The notes under the pieces: generated by a model
What the model was told of the DNA's origin: nothing
The model's input: the letters and a program-made list of their open reading frames with translations, nothing else
The model's database searches: none
Part shown: positions 19,901 through 31,947 of the stretch, piece after piece
Layout: every line of letters begins with the position of its first letter
Position numbering within the stretch: the stretch's first letter is position 1
Assembly (NCBI RefSeq): GCF_034702125.1
Contig: NC_085869.1
Span: forward strand, 20,416,177 to 20,480,176
Direction: 5' to 3'
Length of the DNA stretch: 64,000 nt
Source: Engraulis encrasicolus
Taxonomy: Eukaryota > Chordata > Actinopteri > Clupeiformes > Engraulidae
Made by a program: the position numbers and the translations under genes

Positions 19901-22900
19901 AGTGTAGTTGCTTTCAACTGTCCTCTTTTGATTAAAATGACCTGCATGAAGGATAATCTTCAGAGACATACTGTCTGTCGTCCTCTTAGTTGCCATCATT
20001 GGTTATATAGTCATCTCCTGCCCCCCCCACCACCACCTAGGATGAGCTTCTTATGCTATTATGGTTATGCTATAATGTGCCCAGAAGTGGTTGGAGCAGA
20101 AAGCATTCACTCAGCCTCACAACATTTCACTACATCACACTTAGTTGACACTTTTATCCAAAGTCACTTAGTTTTTTTTTAAAGTACAGGGTATTGGTTA
20201 CAGTCCGTGGAGCAGTGTAAGGTTAGGTGTCTTGCTCAAGGGAACCTCAGCCATGGAGTGAGATTGGGAGTGGAAAGGTGGGATTCGAACCTGCAACACT
20301 CTGATCTTAAATCCACCCTGGCTGCCCTGTAACATATACAGTAAAGAGGCACTACAGTAATCAGACGACTCCTCCTACAAAGTCATTCCAGTATTATTTA
20401 CAAAACATTGTTTTCTCTCCGACTCGTGTTATGAGGAAACTGCTTGTGTACATCATGCATAGCCATAGCACTTTGTCTGTCCAACAAGGATGAGCTCCGT
20501 TTCGCATGACTGAGACTTGTTTTCACCAGGAGAGGCCGGGTTGCAGGAGTGTTCTATTTCCACTACTTACCACTGGGGCGAGCCAGAGGACGGCAGTTTA
20601 GCTCTCTAATGAGTCATGTAATCATCTGTGAGGATGCTTCTTCAACATGTAGCATAGTGTTGGTTTCGCACAGGGGTGGCCAACCTTTTTCACTCGAGGG
20701 GCCACTTCAAATTGTATTAAGCCCTCCAAGGGCCGTACTATGAACACAAAGCAGCACCCCTGCACTTAAGGCCTATATTGAAGGCGGTCACCTATATAAC
20801 AGACCCGACCTGCACTGGGTCCCCTGAAAATATAGCTTAATTGTATTGCAAATGATATATCATTTAATGATATAAAACATTTTTTACAAAACAAAAGATT
20901 TGAAATTGTATTACATAATTATTATGTCGGGGGCCAGATAAGACGGCCTCAAGGGCTGTGAATGGCCCTCGCGGCATAGGTTCCCTACATATGGTTTAAG
21001 ACCACTTGTTGGCACAAATATTATACATGCCTGTCATCTTTCTAACTTGCCATATGAAAGTTCGGCTAGAACACTTGGTTACTTTTGCATAATGGACTGG
21101 TATGTGGACAGAGGGTTAGTCAGGCGAGCGAGTTAGTCACAGCACTCCCTTATTTTGTGTGATCAACTGTCCCCTCATGCTGGGGTTAGAAGAGGTTGTT
21201 CCAACATAAACCGGTTTGGACTGCTGAGTCTAAGACAGTAAGATAATACATGAACATTACACAGGATAGAGATAGCACATCAGTCTTTAGCAGTGTACGT
21301 TTGTTTGCATCCTTCTTTTATTCCTACCATTGCCATTAGACGCTGAATATTCATATGAATGAAAACCATCAACAGAGCAATATCTCTATGTCAACTGCAT
21401 GGATCAGTGCTTTGTGGCATTATAGTACATTAATTTCGATCAAACTATGGCTATATGGCCATGAGCAAACATGGTGTCCACTTAAACATAATCATGCGTA
21501 ACTGAGGTCATCTGCGCTAGTTTGCCACTGGGGATCGAATCTGCGAACCTACCAGTCAAAGGTCTAGTTAGGACACGGCAGGCTAAGCAGGATACCACCA
21601 GAGAATCGTATATGAGAGTGAGATAAAGCAGGCGGGTTCTTTTCCGGTATCCACTTTACGTCGCGTGAACGCCCCTTTAGGAGACCTTCGATTAGGAGAC
21701 CTTCAGAGTCTTGAGGTAGAGAATAAATGGAGTCCCCTTAGCGCTGTAGATGGCGGTAGCACACGTCTTGTGCAAACACCACCAGGGAGGTTAACGTTCT
21801 ACCGCCAAACTCAGCGAGTTGGCATCCGTTACAGATATTCCCCTCAAGTAGAGCTGCAGCTCAATATTCAGTGCACACAAAACTCCTTACATCTGCAGAA
21901 TAGTAAACTCATTTTGGGTTCCTATTAATGCATTCATTGCTGTTCTAATTTATCTTCTTTTTCTGTGCTGTCTGTATTTTCTGCCACAGGGGCTGGTTTT
22001 GGGGCTATGAGGAGACGAGAGCAGTAAACGTGACGTGCCTGTCTGCACAGGGCCATGCTTCCGTCTTGGCCCCCTACCTTAATAAAATAACAGCAACGTG
22101 AGTTTATTCTACCAGACCTATGTGCATTTCATTCCCACGCAATGTTGAATAATTCTCAGTTGGAGTCATTTTGCTCTTCTGTAAGGAGGTTGGCAGGTTT
22201 TGATGGTGTAACTTCGGTCTTCTTCAAAGGGGACGTCCACACATGTGTCGATGAGTGGATGTCCTTTGTAATCAGCTGATGTTATACAGTATCTTTCTTT
22301 TCTCATTTCACCCAAGGTCAGTGATGCTGGACAGGGCAGAAACTGTCCTGCATGACCACTACGCTGGAAAAGATTATTGGGATGTAAGTTAATTCATGGT
22401 ACTCCAATAGGCTGCAGTCTTTAAGTATTAGTTCATTGTTATTGTCATATGAAATTGTGACTGTGTTATACATTGTATTATCCATTGCTATTATTTCCCC
22501 CTTTTTTATGCAGACAAGGCGTAGTATGGTGTTTGCAAAACACCTCCGTATTATTGGAGATGACTTCCGAGCCAAGTACCTCAACTCCACAGATGAGCAA
22601 GATCATACTTTCTACAATGAAGACTGGAGATTGATGAAGGTGACCATTGTTATTAATTTGTCTCTTTTCTTGTTAATTCTGTAACCTACCGTACATAACT
22701 ATGGTGTTCATTAGTTTGTGCTCCACAGCCTGTATTACCAAGTCTGTAGTGCTACAGATACACTATATTACACTTTAAAATATAGTTGTGCACATAAATT
22801 CCAATGCCCCATAATCCAAATTCTATCCAAACGATAATCTAGTCGTTTGAGCAGAGGGTTTTGGAATGTGACATAAGCAGTCACCTTTGCCACCTTAACC

Positions 22901-25900
22901 AACATCACTCCATGATCAACTGTGTTTCATTTTTAGATGCGTCCTAGCATCTCTATAAGAGAGTATGTCTGTCCGTCTGTCCGTCTGTCCGTCTGTCTGT
23001 CTGTCTGTCGGTTGATCCGTCTGAAACACATTCCTTAAATTGTAATTCCTTCCTGTGTCCACAAGGTGTCAGAGTGCATAGATGGACGCATTGTTGCCTG
23101 TCATTATTATTATTATTATTATCAGAATTAGCAATAGTTCTTTCTACTTTGACTTATTATGATTATTGATTATTGTAATAATGAAATAATATATTGTTTA
23201 ACCTTTTTAGGCGAAGTTGGGCAGTGCCAAAGGTGGCCCCTACTTAGCTGTGCACCTGCGGAGGAAGGACTTCATCTGGGGCCACAGAGAAGATGTCCCG
23301 AGCCTCAAAGGAGCCGCAAAGAAGATCCGGAGTCTCATGAAGAAGCACACGTTGGACAAAGTCTTTGTTGCTACCGATGCAGACGAGGAAGGTGTGTTTT
23401 CCTGTGTCTTAATTCTGTATTTAGTGCGCGTAAGGTTAATGGTGGGCAACTGGACTTTTCGTATGAGGGCAAAAACTGAACAAAAAGGAGTCCAGTTGAC
23501 TACAACTTAACTACTTGACTAAGATGATCTGGAGGAATGATGACGGATATTCAATGACGAGTAAACTGTTCTACCTGTACTGTTTGACTTGTTTTTCCTG
23601 CACCACTGTAAGACACTACTTTTGGTATTTTTAATAAGGTCCCACCTTTAAAGGTTTTGAACTTTTTAAAATGTATTGATGTGACCAAACTGATTTAATG
23701 TATTTATTTAATTATTTATATCAGTGTTGATTTTTAATTTTAGGCGAATTATATTACCTGTACTGGCCATGAAATAGGCACAGTTGCATATTTGGCCATA
23801 AATGTAAACAAACATCCTGCACCACTGTACATGCCACTCACTCGTTAGAGGTTGTAAGCGTCTGCCAAATGCAGTGTAATGTACAGGGCTCTAAATTGTC
23901 AACCGCCAAACGGCCAAATGCTGGTGAAATTTCAGTTTGACTTGTGGAAAAGACCAATTTACCAGCCACTTTGACCCATTAGTGCAGGGGTCAGGAACCT
24001 ATGGCTCTAGAGCCACATGTGGCTCTTTTGGGAACTGTATGGCTCTTACTTATCTAGGGTTGCCTTGAAATATGGAATCGTCCTATATTTATAAATAAAA
24101 TTACGGATTCCATATTGAGTTGAAACGGGACAAGGGAGGTTAAAAAGTGTTAAAATGCAGGAAATTACATCTAAGAAATACAACATTTTCCCAGACCTCG
24201 CCATAATGAATTTGACAGTTAGTAATCCTATACTTACCTGTTATCAATAAAAGCAATAACTTGACAGTACTCTCTAAAATTGTTGAGATTAATTGAAATA
24301 GGGCCTACATGCTTTTAATTGTATTCAGTGTTTTTAAAATGGTATGGCTCTTATGAACATTTCTTTTTAAAAATTTGGCGTTTATGGCTGTCTCCACCAA
24401 AAAGGTTCCTGACCCCTGCATTAGTGAGTGTGTGATTGGCTGGTAAGATAAGCATCTATTAGCCATTGTGGCTGGTGATGAAAAAAGTTAATTTAGATCC
24501 CTGGTAATATATTCGTTGTTTTCCAAAGTCATTTGTTTTTTTGTAATGCCATTTTGTTTTTCTCTATTCACTTTTTGGTTTTGTTAGAACTGGTGAAGTT
24601 GAAGCGTCTGTTGCCAGAGATGGTGCGGTATGAACCAACATGGGAGGACCTGGATCTTCTCAAGGATGGTGGAGTTGCAATCATTGATCAGTGGATCTGT
24701 GCTCATGCAAGGTATACAATATCACACTCTATTCACTTTTCATCCTTTCATCATTATTTTATTTACCCTGTTTTATTTCGCAGTATTTATTTCCAATGAA
24801 ATTCCAATTCTTAACATGTGCAAGGTGTTCATACAGTGCCATGCAATGCAAGAAATGGTTATGTCTGGAAAAATAGACCATTGTTCTGTTAATGTACAAT
24901 ATTACCATAATTGTTCGTAAATGTAAATGAGACCATTCACATCTCAAAATATAAGCCCTCATTAAAAAATCTTGTTGTGTTCCAATATTATGAAAGCAAG
25001 TCATGTTCTATTGGTGTATGTGCTGCCTTAGAAATGTTAGAAGCTGTGGGTAATGTCCTCAGCCAGGGGTGGGGAACCTTTTTCATTCAAAGGGCCACTT
25101 CAAATTCATCCAATGGCCGTAAAAGTCCTCCACGGGCCGTACTATGAACACAAACCAAGATTTCTCCCAGCACTTTAGGCCTATATTGAAGGTAGCCACC
25201 TTTAAAACATACCCCACCTTCTCTATGTCCCCTGAATATAACTTCATTACATTCAAATGCTAATGTTATATGCCAATGTATTTTCTAAGATACCATTACA
25301 AAATGTGTCATATTTCATGTGAAGCTACATAACATTAAAATTACATCGGCCCTCAAGACATAGGTTCCCCAGCCCTGTCCTAAGCAGTGGGTGACAGGAG
25401 TAGTTAGACTTGTCTAACAAGATACAGCTATGAGTGCAATGTGCCTTTTTTGGAGGTGTACGAGCAAAGGTCATACTTGAAGCAGCTACACCGGTAACCA
25501 TGCTCATTCCACCATCCCTCTCACGTCATTCATTATGCCTCCACTCAAAGATGCTGTCCTTCAGTTGTCGGGCCTAACCCGAATCTGTTAGCTTTTTTTG
25601 TTTGTGACATAACTACTGAATGGCTGGACAGATATTCACCAAATCCTGTGTGCTGATACTCTGTCCACCCCACCCCATCATCCAACAGTTACACCAACGC
25701 CGCAATGCTAGTGTTGTCATTGGCTTTTCTGGTTTGTATTGGAGTCATTCACTGAAACTAAGAGACCGGAAATGTATGTAAGAATATGAAATGATATGAA
25801 ATGGGAGGGACTTGGTAAGATGTACAATGGGTAAATGAACTGATTCAATTTGGGGGTCAGTGTTTTCAAGATGGACGAATTTCAGGATGACCACGAAGGC

Positions 25901-28015
25901 ATACGTTTTTTTTTTTTTGTCTGTCTAGGAAATGTCGCGTCCCATTGATTTTCATTAATGATTATAGTAATTATAATAGACTTTGGCGAAGGACCTTAAA
26001 TCTGAAGTGTTCGTAAATCTGTTTTACTACCAGTTTACAAATGTAGATATTTGCAGGTCATATTTATTTTCCAGATTGGTTATTGTCTACTATCTCTACA
26101 TTTCAAATTCAGACATATTTTTTTTATTTCTGTGCAGTTTGGACAGAAATCTCATGATTCAAAATCAGAGGCCTGTGATGTGATATCAATGTTCATATTC
26201 GTTGACTCTTAAATATCATTTTGAATAGGCAGAATATATACAGCACAAGAGAGCATTTCGTATCCACCCTGTTTATGATGAGCTTGAACAGTGCAATGGC
26301 TAAGTTTTTGTATTTTAATGTAGGCTATATCACCTAATACCTAGCGCTAAATTTCCATCAGGAAGTCATGTGAGATTGAGAAGAGGAGAGAGACTTGTCT
26401 AACTAGAATGAAAGTATGGGTGCAATGCGTCTGGTGTATAGGTGTAAACTTTGGCTGATGTCAGAAACAGTGGGCCATAAGTCGGGAGAGACTGGTCTAA
26501 CTAGACTACAGCTATGAGTGCAATGTGTCTTTTTTTGAGGCTGTAATGGCAAAGGTCATGCTTGAGGCAGCTGCATACAGCTGGTAGGTGACTCCTCCCA
26601 CTACCACATCCCAATACAATAGACGTTGGCAAAGGACTTTTGTATTGTTTTTATGAGAGTGTCAATTAGTCAATTCGTATTGCTTTTATGAGAGTGCTCC
26701 ACGTTCTGCTTAATAACGTAGATATTTATGGGCCATAGCTATAGCCACATAGCACAACATGGCTAAACCTGAGTGGAGGCCCACACACATCTAATATGTT
26801 ACATTTATTGAATTCTTCAGGCTCATTTATGGCCATCAAAAAAAAATATCCGCAATGCATTTGGCTTTCATAATATGGAGCGTGACGGGAGAGAACTTTT
26901 TCTAAATTATTTTTTGTTTGTTTTATGTCTTCCCCCTGTTATATAGTATGTTATATTTCAAAAACACAGAAGATAAATCTAGTATGTTAAAAACATTATG
27001 ATTTCCACTTTGGTTGAACTGGTTGAACCCAGGACTAGCATTACCACTGACAAGATCTCCGAATTTAATTCGTTTCAGCCCACACACGGAATTCTTTCCA
27101 GATGATCACAACGAATTTGCTTGTTTCTGTTGCAACGATACACATGCCGATTCACTTTCCACCTACATACTGGCATGGCCCATCCCTGAGGCAGCGGCTC
27201 GTTTTATTGAGATTTTTCCATTCATCTTGTGATTCTGTTGTCCTCCGCAGGTACTTCATGGGGGTGTCAGTGTCGGCCTTTACATCACCAATGAACTTTC
27301 CACCTACATACAGTGCTGGCATGGCCCATCCCGGAAATTTTGGCTGTTTTAGCTTTTTTTTCCCTTTCAAGTGGGGCCTATACTACAAAGCTGGTTCAGG
27401 ATAAGTTAAGGTTAAGTTAAGGCCCTGTCGTTTCTCAACAAGCCATTTTTCCGGCCCTCAACACCAGCTTGAAACAAAGTAACCTCAACGTTTTTTTTTA
27501 AACGGGACCAACGCGTAACACATTCAATAACATTGGGGAACACGGCAGTATTAATGAAATAACGTTGAGAGGCCCTCTTTAAGGTTAAGTTAAGAGGTAA
27601 ATCATCTAATAGAAGAGCCTGGAAACTCCTACATTAGATTATTTACCTCTTAACTTAACCTTAACTTATCCTGAACCAGCTTTGTGGTATAGGCCCATGG
27701 CGATTCTGTTGTCCGCAGGTACTTCATCGAGATGTCCATGTTGGCCTTCACATCACCAATTCACTTTCCACCTACATACTGGCATGGCCCATCCCTGAAA
27801 CAGTGGCTGGTTTTGTTGGTTTTTTTGTCCATTCATGTGGTGATTCTGTTGTCTTTCACAGGTACTTCATCGGGACGTCAGTGTCCACCTTCTCCTTCAG
27901 AATCCACGAGGAGAGGGAGATCCTTGGCTTTGACCCCAGAACGACATACAACCGCTTTTGTGGCGACAGTGAAAAAGACTGCGAACAACCAACACACTGG
28001 AAAATCGTATACTGA
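16953..28015 (+). CDS. pofut2: GDP-fucose protein O-fucosyltransferase 2, complete nine-exon gene
   Basis: POFUT2 transfers fucose from GDP-fucose to Ser/Thr of thrombospondin type 1 repeats in the ER. Exons: 16953-17122, 17422-17672, 17755-17899, 21990-22097, 22317-22383, 22514-22639, 23211-23391, 24588-24711, 27862-28015. All junctions keep frame, giving 441 residues (human about 429). Residues 12-34 form a hydrophobic signal segment. The motif [15 protein letters not shown] (63-77) contains Glu66, matching the catalytic Glu of the human enzyme. HLRRKDF (304-310) is the GDP-fucose-binding arginine motif. [20 protein letters not shown] starts at 391. The protein ends THWKIVY, without a KDEL-type signal, as in the human protein. 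The start is chosen at the only Met preceding the signal segment, just after an ETS site. The long introns hold a Tc1 foldback, hAT elements and decayed copies of the last exon start. Confidence 0.95.
17392..17421 (+). repeat. pofut2: TTTGGTGTTA x3 forming the pofut2 exon 2 acceptor
   Basis: Three tandem 10-bp units lie immediately upstream of exon 2; the last supplies the AG. The tract is T/G-rich, not a normal polypyrimidine tract. Confidence 0.85.
17979..19609. mobile_element. Tc1/mariner-like foldback element in pofut2 intron 3
   Basis: Both ends read CAGTCCCAAGAAAAAGTTTG toward the centre and are flanked by TA dinucleotides (17977-17978, 19610-19611). The two arms (about 17979-18675 and 18912-19609) are reverse complements over about 700 bp, far longer than normal Tc1 terminal repeats. 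The right arm keeps transposase fragments: a GGEN...SASGP-type block (GYLAASGPF) then [10 protein letters not shown] at about 18940-19050, and ARHPTNL-like plus QFCKEE near 19232-19290. The left arm carries the same fragments inverted. The N-terminal half of the transposase gene is absent and frames are broken, so it is non-autonomous. Confidence 0.85.
20140..20335 (-). mobile_element. Dispersed tRNA-like SINE fragment
   Basis: The sequence contains the widespread fish motif CTTGCTCAAGGG followed by GGGATTCGAACCTGCAAC, which on the minus strand resembles a tRNA T-arm or B box. Boundaries are approximate because no target-site duplication was found. Confidence 0.55.
20671..20993. mobile_element. 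hAT-like MITE, family H copy 1
   Basis: It starts CAGGGGTGGCCAACCTTTTTC and is related over its length to the copy at 25064-25377 (shared GGGCCACTTCAAATT and GGGCCGTACTATGAACACAAA). Flanks GTTTCGCA and GTTTAAGA match at 6 of 8 positions, so the right edge is tentative. Confidence 0.6.
21002..21989. other. pofut2 intron 3, distal part
   Basis: About 1 kb of intron before exon 4. No exon or defined repeat was recognised. Confidence 0.4.
22974..23010. repeat. (CCGT/CTGT)n tetranucleotide repeat
   Basis: A short run of GTCC/GTCT-type tetramers in pofut2 intron 6. An ATT run follows at 23101-23122. Confidence 0.8.
23884..24503. mobile_element. hAT-like element hosting a nested hAT MITE
   Basis: It starts CAGGGCTCTAAATTGTCAAC and ends TTAATTTAGATCCCTG. 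Flanks GTAATGTA (23876-23883) and GTAATATA (24504-24511) match at 7 of 8. A second hAT MITE is inserted at 23985-24418, so the outer copy is older. Confidence 0.75.
23985..24418. mobile_element. Nested hAT MITE (434 bp)
   Basis: Inverted ends CAGGGGTCAGGAACCT and AGGTTCCTGACCCCTG are perfect over 16 bp. Perfect 8-bp duplications CATTAGTG lie at 23977-23984 and 24419-24426. No open transposase frame. Confidence 0.92.
25064..25377. mobile_element. hAT-like MITE, family H copy 2
   Basis: Starts CAGGGGTGGGGAACCTTTTTC and ends AGGTTCCCCAGCCCTG. Flanks TCCTCAGC and TCCTAAGC match at 7 of 8. Confidence 0.8.
25399..26600. repeat. Dispersed 100-bp repeat, three copies, in pofut2 intron 8
   Basis: A segment with GACTTGTCTAAC, ACAGCTATGAGTGCAATGTG and GCAAAGGTCAT...GAGGCAGCT occurs at about 25405-25490, 26390-26455 (diverged) and 26488-26580. 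Between copies the intron is AT-rich and empty. The parent element was not identified. Confidence 0.5.
26601..27130. other. pofut2 intron 8, no feature recognised
   Basis: AT-rich intron without recognisable elements. Confidence 0.4.
27135..27861 (+). pseudogene. pofut2: Decayed tandem copies of the pofut2 last-exon start
   Basis: A unit of about 145 bp containing intron end plus exon start is repeated. Copies of the exon start follow an acceptor-like CAG at 27249 (translates [17 protein letters not shown]) and 27718 ([17 protein letters not shown]). The real exon at 27862 encodes [15 protein letters not shown]. The shared tail TTTCCACCTACATAC and GGCATGGCCCATCC marks unit ends, including a truncated first copy at 27145-27190. 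A MITE splits the array. None of the copies continues into the rest of the exon. Confidence 0.75.
27374..27696. mobile_element. Inverted-repeat MITE inside the pofut2 duplication
   Basis: Ends GGGCCTATACTACAAAGC and GCTTTGTGGTATAGGCCC are inverted over about 55 bp including CTGGTTCAGGATAAGTTAAGG. An internal copy of the inverted segment lies near 27580. The family was not recognised. Confidence 0.75.
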
Positions 28016-28100
28016 CAGTATTTTTTTGCCCGTGGTCAGTGAAGTGCCAAACAGTGTTCAAACTATTCTATTACTTCTTGTAAATACATTGTTATTGTTC

Positions 28101-28106
28101 AATAAA
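28101..28106 (+). terminator. pofut2: pofut2 polyadenylation signal
   Basis: AATAAA lies 86 bp after the stop codon and is followed by a T-rich stretch, giving a short 3' UTR. Confidence 0.7.
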
Positions 28107-28381
28107 ATCCTTTGTAATAACACTTGATCCCTTTTGCACGTTGGTGTGTGTTATGTGTACAGATGTCATGTGATTAGAATAGAAAGCAACCTGTTTCTCA
28201 AGTTTGCTAAAGGGAGTCATTCCTCATGTAATGGTCACAGCCTCTCCCATACCGATTATGCTGGCCAGTGTGAAAGGACTGCATTCAAACTACACAGTGT
28301 TCACGTGTCGTGTCCCGCTAACTCATAAACACTGGGCAGTTTTGCACACTGACTTGCACCCTGTGTTATGTTCATTTAGAC

Positions 28382-28608
28382 CAGTGGTTCTCAACCTTTT
28401 TTGAACAAACGATCCCTTGACCTCATCCTAAGCCTCCCAACGCCCCCTTGACCTCATGATAAGGCTCTCAACACCCCCCCTTAGCATTAAAAAATGAAAT
28501 GGACTAATTGCCCCAATGACAACTAAGCACTGCCCCTTCAACTGTATCCTTTTCAGGATACGCCACCCGCCACCTGGGGGGCTGTAGCGCCCCTGTTGAG
28601 AAACCCTA
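28382..28608. mobile_element. hAT MITE
   Basis: Starts CAGTGGTTCTCAACC and ends GTTGAGAAACCCTA. Perfect 8-bp duplications ATTTAGAC at 28374-28381 and 28609-28616. Confidence 0.85.
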
Positions 28609-28616
28609 ATTTAGAC

Positions 28617-30808
28617 CACATCAGTTCAATCCAAAGCAAGCGCACTTACTACATTGTGCAGTGTTAATTCAACACTATCTTAGAGGGTCACATTTACAGT
28701 TGATCCTTACTGGGCAAAATGTATTGTGTTGTGCTCTGCCAGGTCAAGCTGTCATCTGAGCAAATGACTAGGTTGATCATCTGACCACCTGCTGTTTTTC
28801 TGTCTGAAATGATGTTGAGGACTGCTGTTTAAGTTACTTGACCAAATGGCTGTTCAATACACTCCCTGCAAAAGCCACTTTTGAGCCACTTATAACAGAC
28901 ATGCCATCATGTCCAATCTTTTTTTCTTTAATCAATAGTTGTCTGGAAGTATTGTACATCAATTACAAAGAGGAGGATGGGCTGCACGCTGCTTTAGGTT
29001 TATTCAGACATTAATGGTTTTGCATTGTACACCAAGGGCTCTGAAATGAAACTCATTCTGTCTTCTTCATGAATATTTACTGCCAGCATTGTTATCGGTC
29101 ATTGTGTAAACTTTAGATTTTACTTTTGTAAATGAACTGTGATCCAAGTTCTTAATTTTCCATTTGGAACAATCTAATCAGGGTCATGAAGGCTGGATAC
29201 ACAGTATTGTTTGTGTAACCTTGTGTAGGCGGCCGAATGAAATTTTTAGGTTAGTCTGCATGACACAATCACCCAAGGATACATTTGCCTTTTTCTTCTG
29301 TTTTTCAAACTGCTTTTTAAAAATGAAATCCGTTAAAACAAATTTTAGTCTAATAATTATTTCAAGTTTATGAGCAAATTAAGCCTTGCTATCAGCCCAA
29401 TGATTTAATTTTACTAGCCTAGGACGAATATGATATCATTATGAAACGCTCATATGCATAGATGTGCTTCATCCCGTTGTCCATTTACATTCTTTGCCAA
29501 ATAGGTGATATAGGCCTAGACTGTCACTGGAGTCTATAAAAAGAACAAGTTAATTACAGACCAGCTTATCCTAAATAGACAGCCGAATTCAGTCAAGCAG
29601 TGCTGTGGACTGTTTTACACAAAAGGTCTTTTAGACCCGCCCCATACCGCAGGTATGAGAGAAAGGTACAGTGCTCGGTCACACTCTTGGATGTTGCTAC
29701 CTGTCGCTGTGAACACCTGAGAAGCGCTAGCCTTGTTTGAAATAAAGGATTAAGACAGGAGACAACCCGGTGTACCAACCTATCAATTCAAAGTTTCATT
29801 TACTTCATTTATTTTCGGCAAGGAAGTTGGTTCATGGAGATTTAAGTTTGCTAGGATTTACCTAGCAAGCAAAATGTGCTTATTACGTTCACATCGGTAA
29901 CCCTCATCTGTGAAAAAAAGACGCGTCAAAAGGTAATGTAGTAGGCCTATATTATCATTCTGTATTTATTAAGCTAAGCGATTTGTAGATCAATGACTGA
30001 TGACATGAAAGCTGACTATGGATTCGTTTGATGTTGATTGAATGTCCTAGTCTTGGCACGTACCTGTTACATTATGCTTTTTGTTTTTAATGTGAAGTAC
30101 AGACTGCTTTTTGGTCTGGATTTTAGTTCATTGCTATTATGGATGAATAAGGAATTGTTAAATGAACAGCAGTTCATGTGCTTATTCACTGACAAAAGTG
30201 TGAAAATACCTGATTGGTTTGGTGAGTGCACCTGTGAGTTCTGATTGTTATCTCTGGATGGCGCAGCATTGGCTGACTGCGGGATCGAAGACAGAGACGC
30301 GAGAAAAATGGCTATCAAGATGTTTATTCATGCTTATTCACGTCAATAGACAATCATATTTCAACAGTAGCCTCAAACTGTACAACAAGCTATAGCTGAA
30401 TCTAAAGGGACACATAGGCTACACACACCAAAAGGCGTAGTGGGACATTTTCCAGAGTTTTGAACCGTGACTTGATACTCAGACAACGAATTATTGGGAA
30501 TTGCTGTGCGTTTTCCATACGTAAACTGGTGAAACTGCTCCACATAAATCATCATGACATAAATCAGCGTTTTTGAACTAGGCATACCTGTCATCCTTAG
30601 TTAGAAAACACACTTAGACCAGTAAATATGATTTATTTTGTAAATATTCATGGACAAGGTTTGAGAATGTTTTGGAAATAATTCCCTACATTTTGGAAAT
30701 AACTCTGAGCGTAGGCTAATTACTATGCTGTTTGGTATGTGATGAATGGCCTTTGATGAAGGCCAGTTTAGACCTGTGGCCCTCTAGGCCTGGACACGTT
30801 TGGCCTGT
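28617..30808. other. Intergenic between pofut2 and abca12
   Basis: About 2.2 kb without a recognised gene. It may contain the abca12 promoter and an untranslated exon, because the abca12 start-codon exon has an upstream acceptor. None could be fixed from sequence. Confidence 0.4.
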
Positions 30809-30816
30809 CCATTAAT

Positions 30817-31297
30817 CAGAGTTGTATAAAGTAGAAGTACTGAAAACGTGAAAGCCCAACTGTGAAACTCCAACGCTCATTGTCATTGTGACACCGCACT
30901 CCACAGCACACAAGTGTACACTGCACACTGCACACAACGAAATTGCATTTGTGGCTCATTCGTGCAAGGGGGCAGCCACCAATGGCACCTCAAGGGAGCA
31001 GTGCGGCAGGACGGTACCATGCTCACGGTACCTCAATCATGGAGGAGGATGGGGGAGAACACTGGTTAATTATTCCCCTCACCAGCCTCAGCGGGTTGGG
31101 AGTCAAACCGGCAACCTTTAGGTTACAAGTCTGACGCCCTAACCGTGACCCATGACTGCCCCCAATAGAAGTACTCTTACAAATTTAATTACAAAACTAG
31201 TAGTATGATATTCATTATATGAACTTTGTAATATCATGCCACTAGTGTTGTAATTACATTTGTAAGAGTACTTCTACTTCTACTTTATACAACTCTG
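30817..31297. mobile_element. hAT-like MITE with internal SINE-like segment
   Basis: Inverted ends CAGAGTTGTATAAAGTAGAA and TTCTACTTTATACAACTCTG. Perfect 8-bp duplications CCATTAAT at 30809-30816 and 31298-31305. The interior includes a tRNA-SINE-like segment (GGGAGTCAAACCGGCAACC) at about 30930-31165 and a palindrome around AGTACTCTTACAAAT at 31171-31275. Confidence 0.85.
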
Positions 31298-31470
31298 CCA
31301 TTAATCCTCCCAGGTACATGGATATACTCCAAACTAGGTGTGTTAAATTTAAATTCATAGTGTCTGAAATCTGGAATGCAATTGTGGGCAGAACTTAACA
31401 AAAATGAAAAAGAAAAAAACAGCTAAAATGGTGTTCGCACACATTTCATGCCTAACATTAGGCAAATTTC

Positions 31471-31663
31471 TCTTTCTTTTTTTTTAAAGATATTTTCTGG
31501 TCTTTCACGACTTTATTGATGACAGGACAGTTTGAGTGGTGGACAGGAAGCAAATGGGGAGAGAGATGGGGAGGGGTTGGCAAAAGGACCCGGGCCGGGA
31601 ATCGAACCCGTGTCAGCGTCATGGCAGACGAGTACCCGACCAGATGGCCACGGCAGGGCCCCG
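31471..31663 (-). mobile_element. tRNA-derived SINE (minus orientation)
   Basis: Sister of 9203-9394, with a tRNA-like head at the right end and a T/A tail at the left. Flanking duplications TTAGGCAAATTTC and TTAGGCATATTTC match at 12 of 13. Confidence 0.85.
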
Positions 31664-31947
31664 TTAGGCATATTTCACAAACACTTATTCCCATCTGATA
31701 GGGTATGGTAGTTTATATGTGCTGGTACATATTCTGTTGGGAGACATCCCTACTTACGCTCTTGTATTTGCTATGCTATTACACTGGCCTGGACCTATAC
31801 TCATAATTCCTGTGACACGCAAAATTCCATGGTCAAGTCATGTTACGGCTGTATATATTATTAGTGTATGGGGGCCAACTGAAATGATGTCGACTCGTGG
31901 GCCAAACAAAATAATTACGCCGGCCAGATTTGGCCCCGGGCCCGAGT

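Noticed and set aside
20280..20335. A tRNA gene
   Set aside because: Only a T-arm-like motif is present, with no cloverleaf; it is a SINE remnant. The same holds for the tRNA-like heads at 9330-9394 and 31600-31663.
27102..27404. Independent small gene from the 100-codon frame
   Set aside because: It is explained as copied pofut2 exon start plus intron sequence and has no start or splice context of its own.
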